Of a stretch of DNA of 16,518 nt, positions 16,422-16,518 are shown piece after piece; the stretch's first letter is position 1, and every line of letters begins with the position of its first letter. The notes below the pieces were generated by a model. That model was not told the DNA's origin, did not search any database, and saw only the letters and a program-made list of their open reading frames with translations. The position numbers and the translations under genes were made by a program. The DNA comes from Chryseobacterium sp. UBA6632 (GTDB lineage Bacteria; Bacteroidota; Bacteroidia; Flavobacteriales; Weeksellaceae): assembly GCA_002455915.1 (NCBI GenBank), contig DKLU01000489.1, positions 1 through 16,518 on the forward strand. The letters run 5' to 3'.

Positions 16422-16518
16422 ATGATTAAAGCTTAGAGCCTGTTTAAATTTTATTGGGGCTATTTTTATGGATATTTTGAAAAGAATTTTATATAATTTT
16501 TTTTTGACGCAAAGTTTT

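Noticed and set aside
16434..16465. Insertion-sequence end or weak terminator around GAGCCTGTTTAAA
   Set aside because: No matching inverted repeat, target duplication or transposase is in the window, and the AGCC/GGCT stem is only 4 bp with a long loop.
1..16518. tRNA, rRNA, CRISPR array or prophage genes
   Set aside because: No cloverleaf, rRNA segment, regularly spaced direct repeats or phage structural genes were seen; the fibre-like repeat protein has a signal peptide and no phage neighbours.

Overview
The window is AT-rich DNA from a member of the Bacteroidota, most likely a flavobacterium of the Chryseobacterium/Elizabethkingia type. The evidence is a C-terminal type IX secretion (T9SS) sorting domain, a surface protein with VGIGTTxP...LHV repeats, promoter -7 elements of the TAnnTTTG type, A-rich leaders without strong Shine-Dalgarno sites, and a methionine synthase split into two genes. 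The genus is inferred from gene style, not proven.

Layout. (1) Positions 1-1395, minus strand: the N-terminal 465 codons of a secreted repeat-containing surface protein that runs off the left edge. A perfect 12-bp dyad lies in its upstream region. (2) Positions 1558-11544, minus strand: an apparently complete methionine-biosynthesis operon. Read in transcription order it has a TAnnTTTG promoter, a SAM-I (S-box) riboswitch, metX, an ACT-domain homoserine dehydrogenase (overlapping metX by ATGA), metZ, the homocysteine-binding part of metH, a membrane fatty acid desaturase, the folate/cobalamin/reactivation part of metH, metF, and a rho-independent terminator. (3) Positions 11648-14343, plus strand: a divergent single-gene unit encoding a GH63/MGH1-like glucosidase, with its own promoter and terminator. 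(4) Positions 14344-14678: an intergenic region with three consecutive hairpins ending in a second terminator (a possible small RNA), then a promoter. (5) Positions 14679-16421, plus strand: a secreted Fn3-containing protein with a T9SS type A sorting domain, and a strong terminator. The last ~97 bases hold no gene I can support.

How the genes work together. Homoserine dehydrogenase makes homoserine, MetX acylates it, MetZ exchanges the acyl group for sulfide to give homocysteine, and the two MetH proteins with MetF-supplied methyltetrahydrofolate convert it to methionine. SAM made from that methionine would bind the riboswitch and shut the operon. No intrinsic terminator follows the aptamer. 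Instead, a hairpin over a TTG start codon of metX can be exchanged with pairing to the P1 3' strand, which suggests translational control and argues for a metX start at 11337. The odd member is the desaturase, which lies exactly at the domain junction where metH is split. Two copies of a 55-bp double-hairpin repeat sit 3-4 nt behind the stop codons of the genes before and at metZ.
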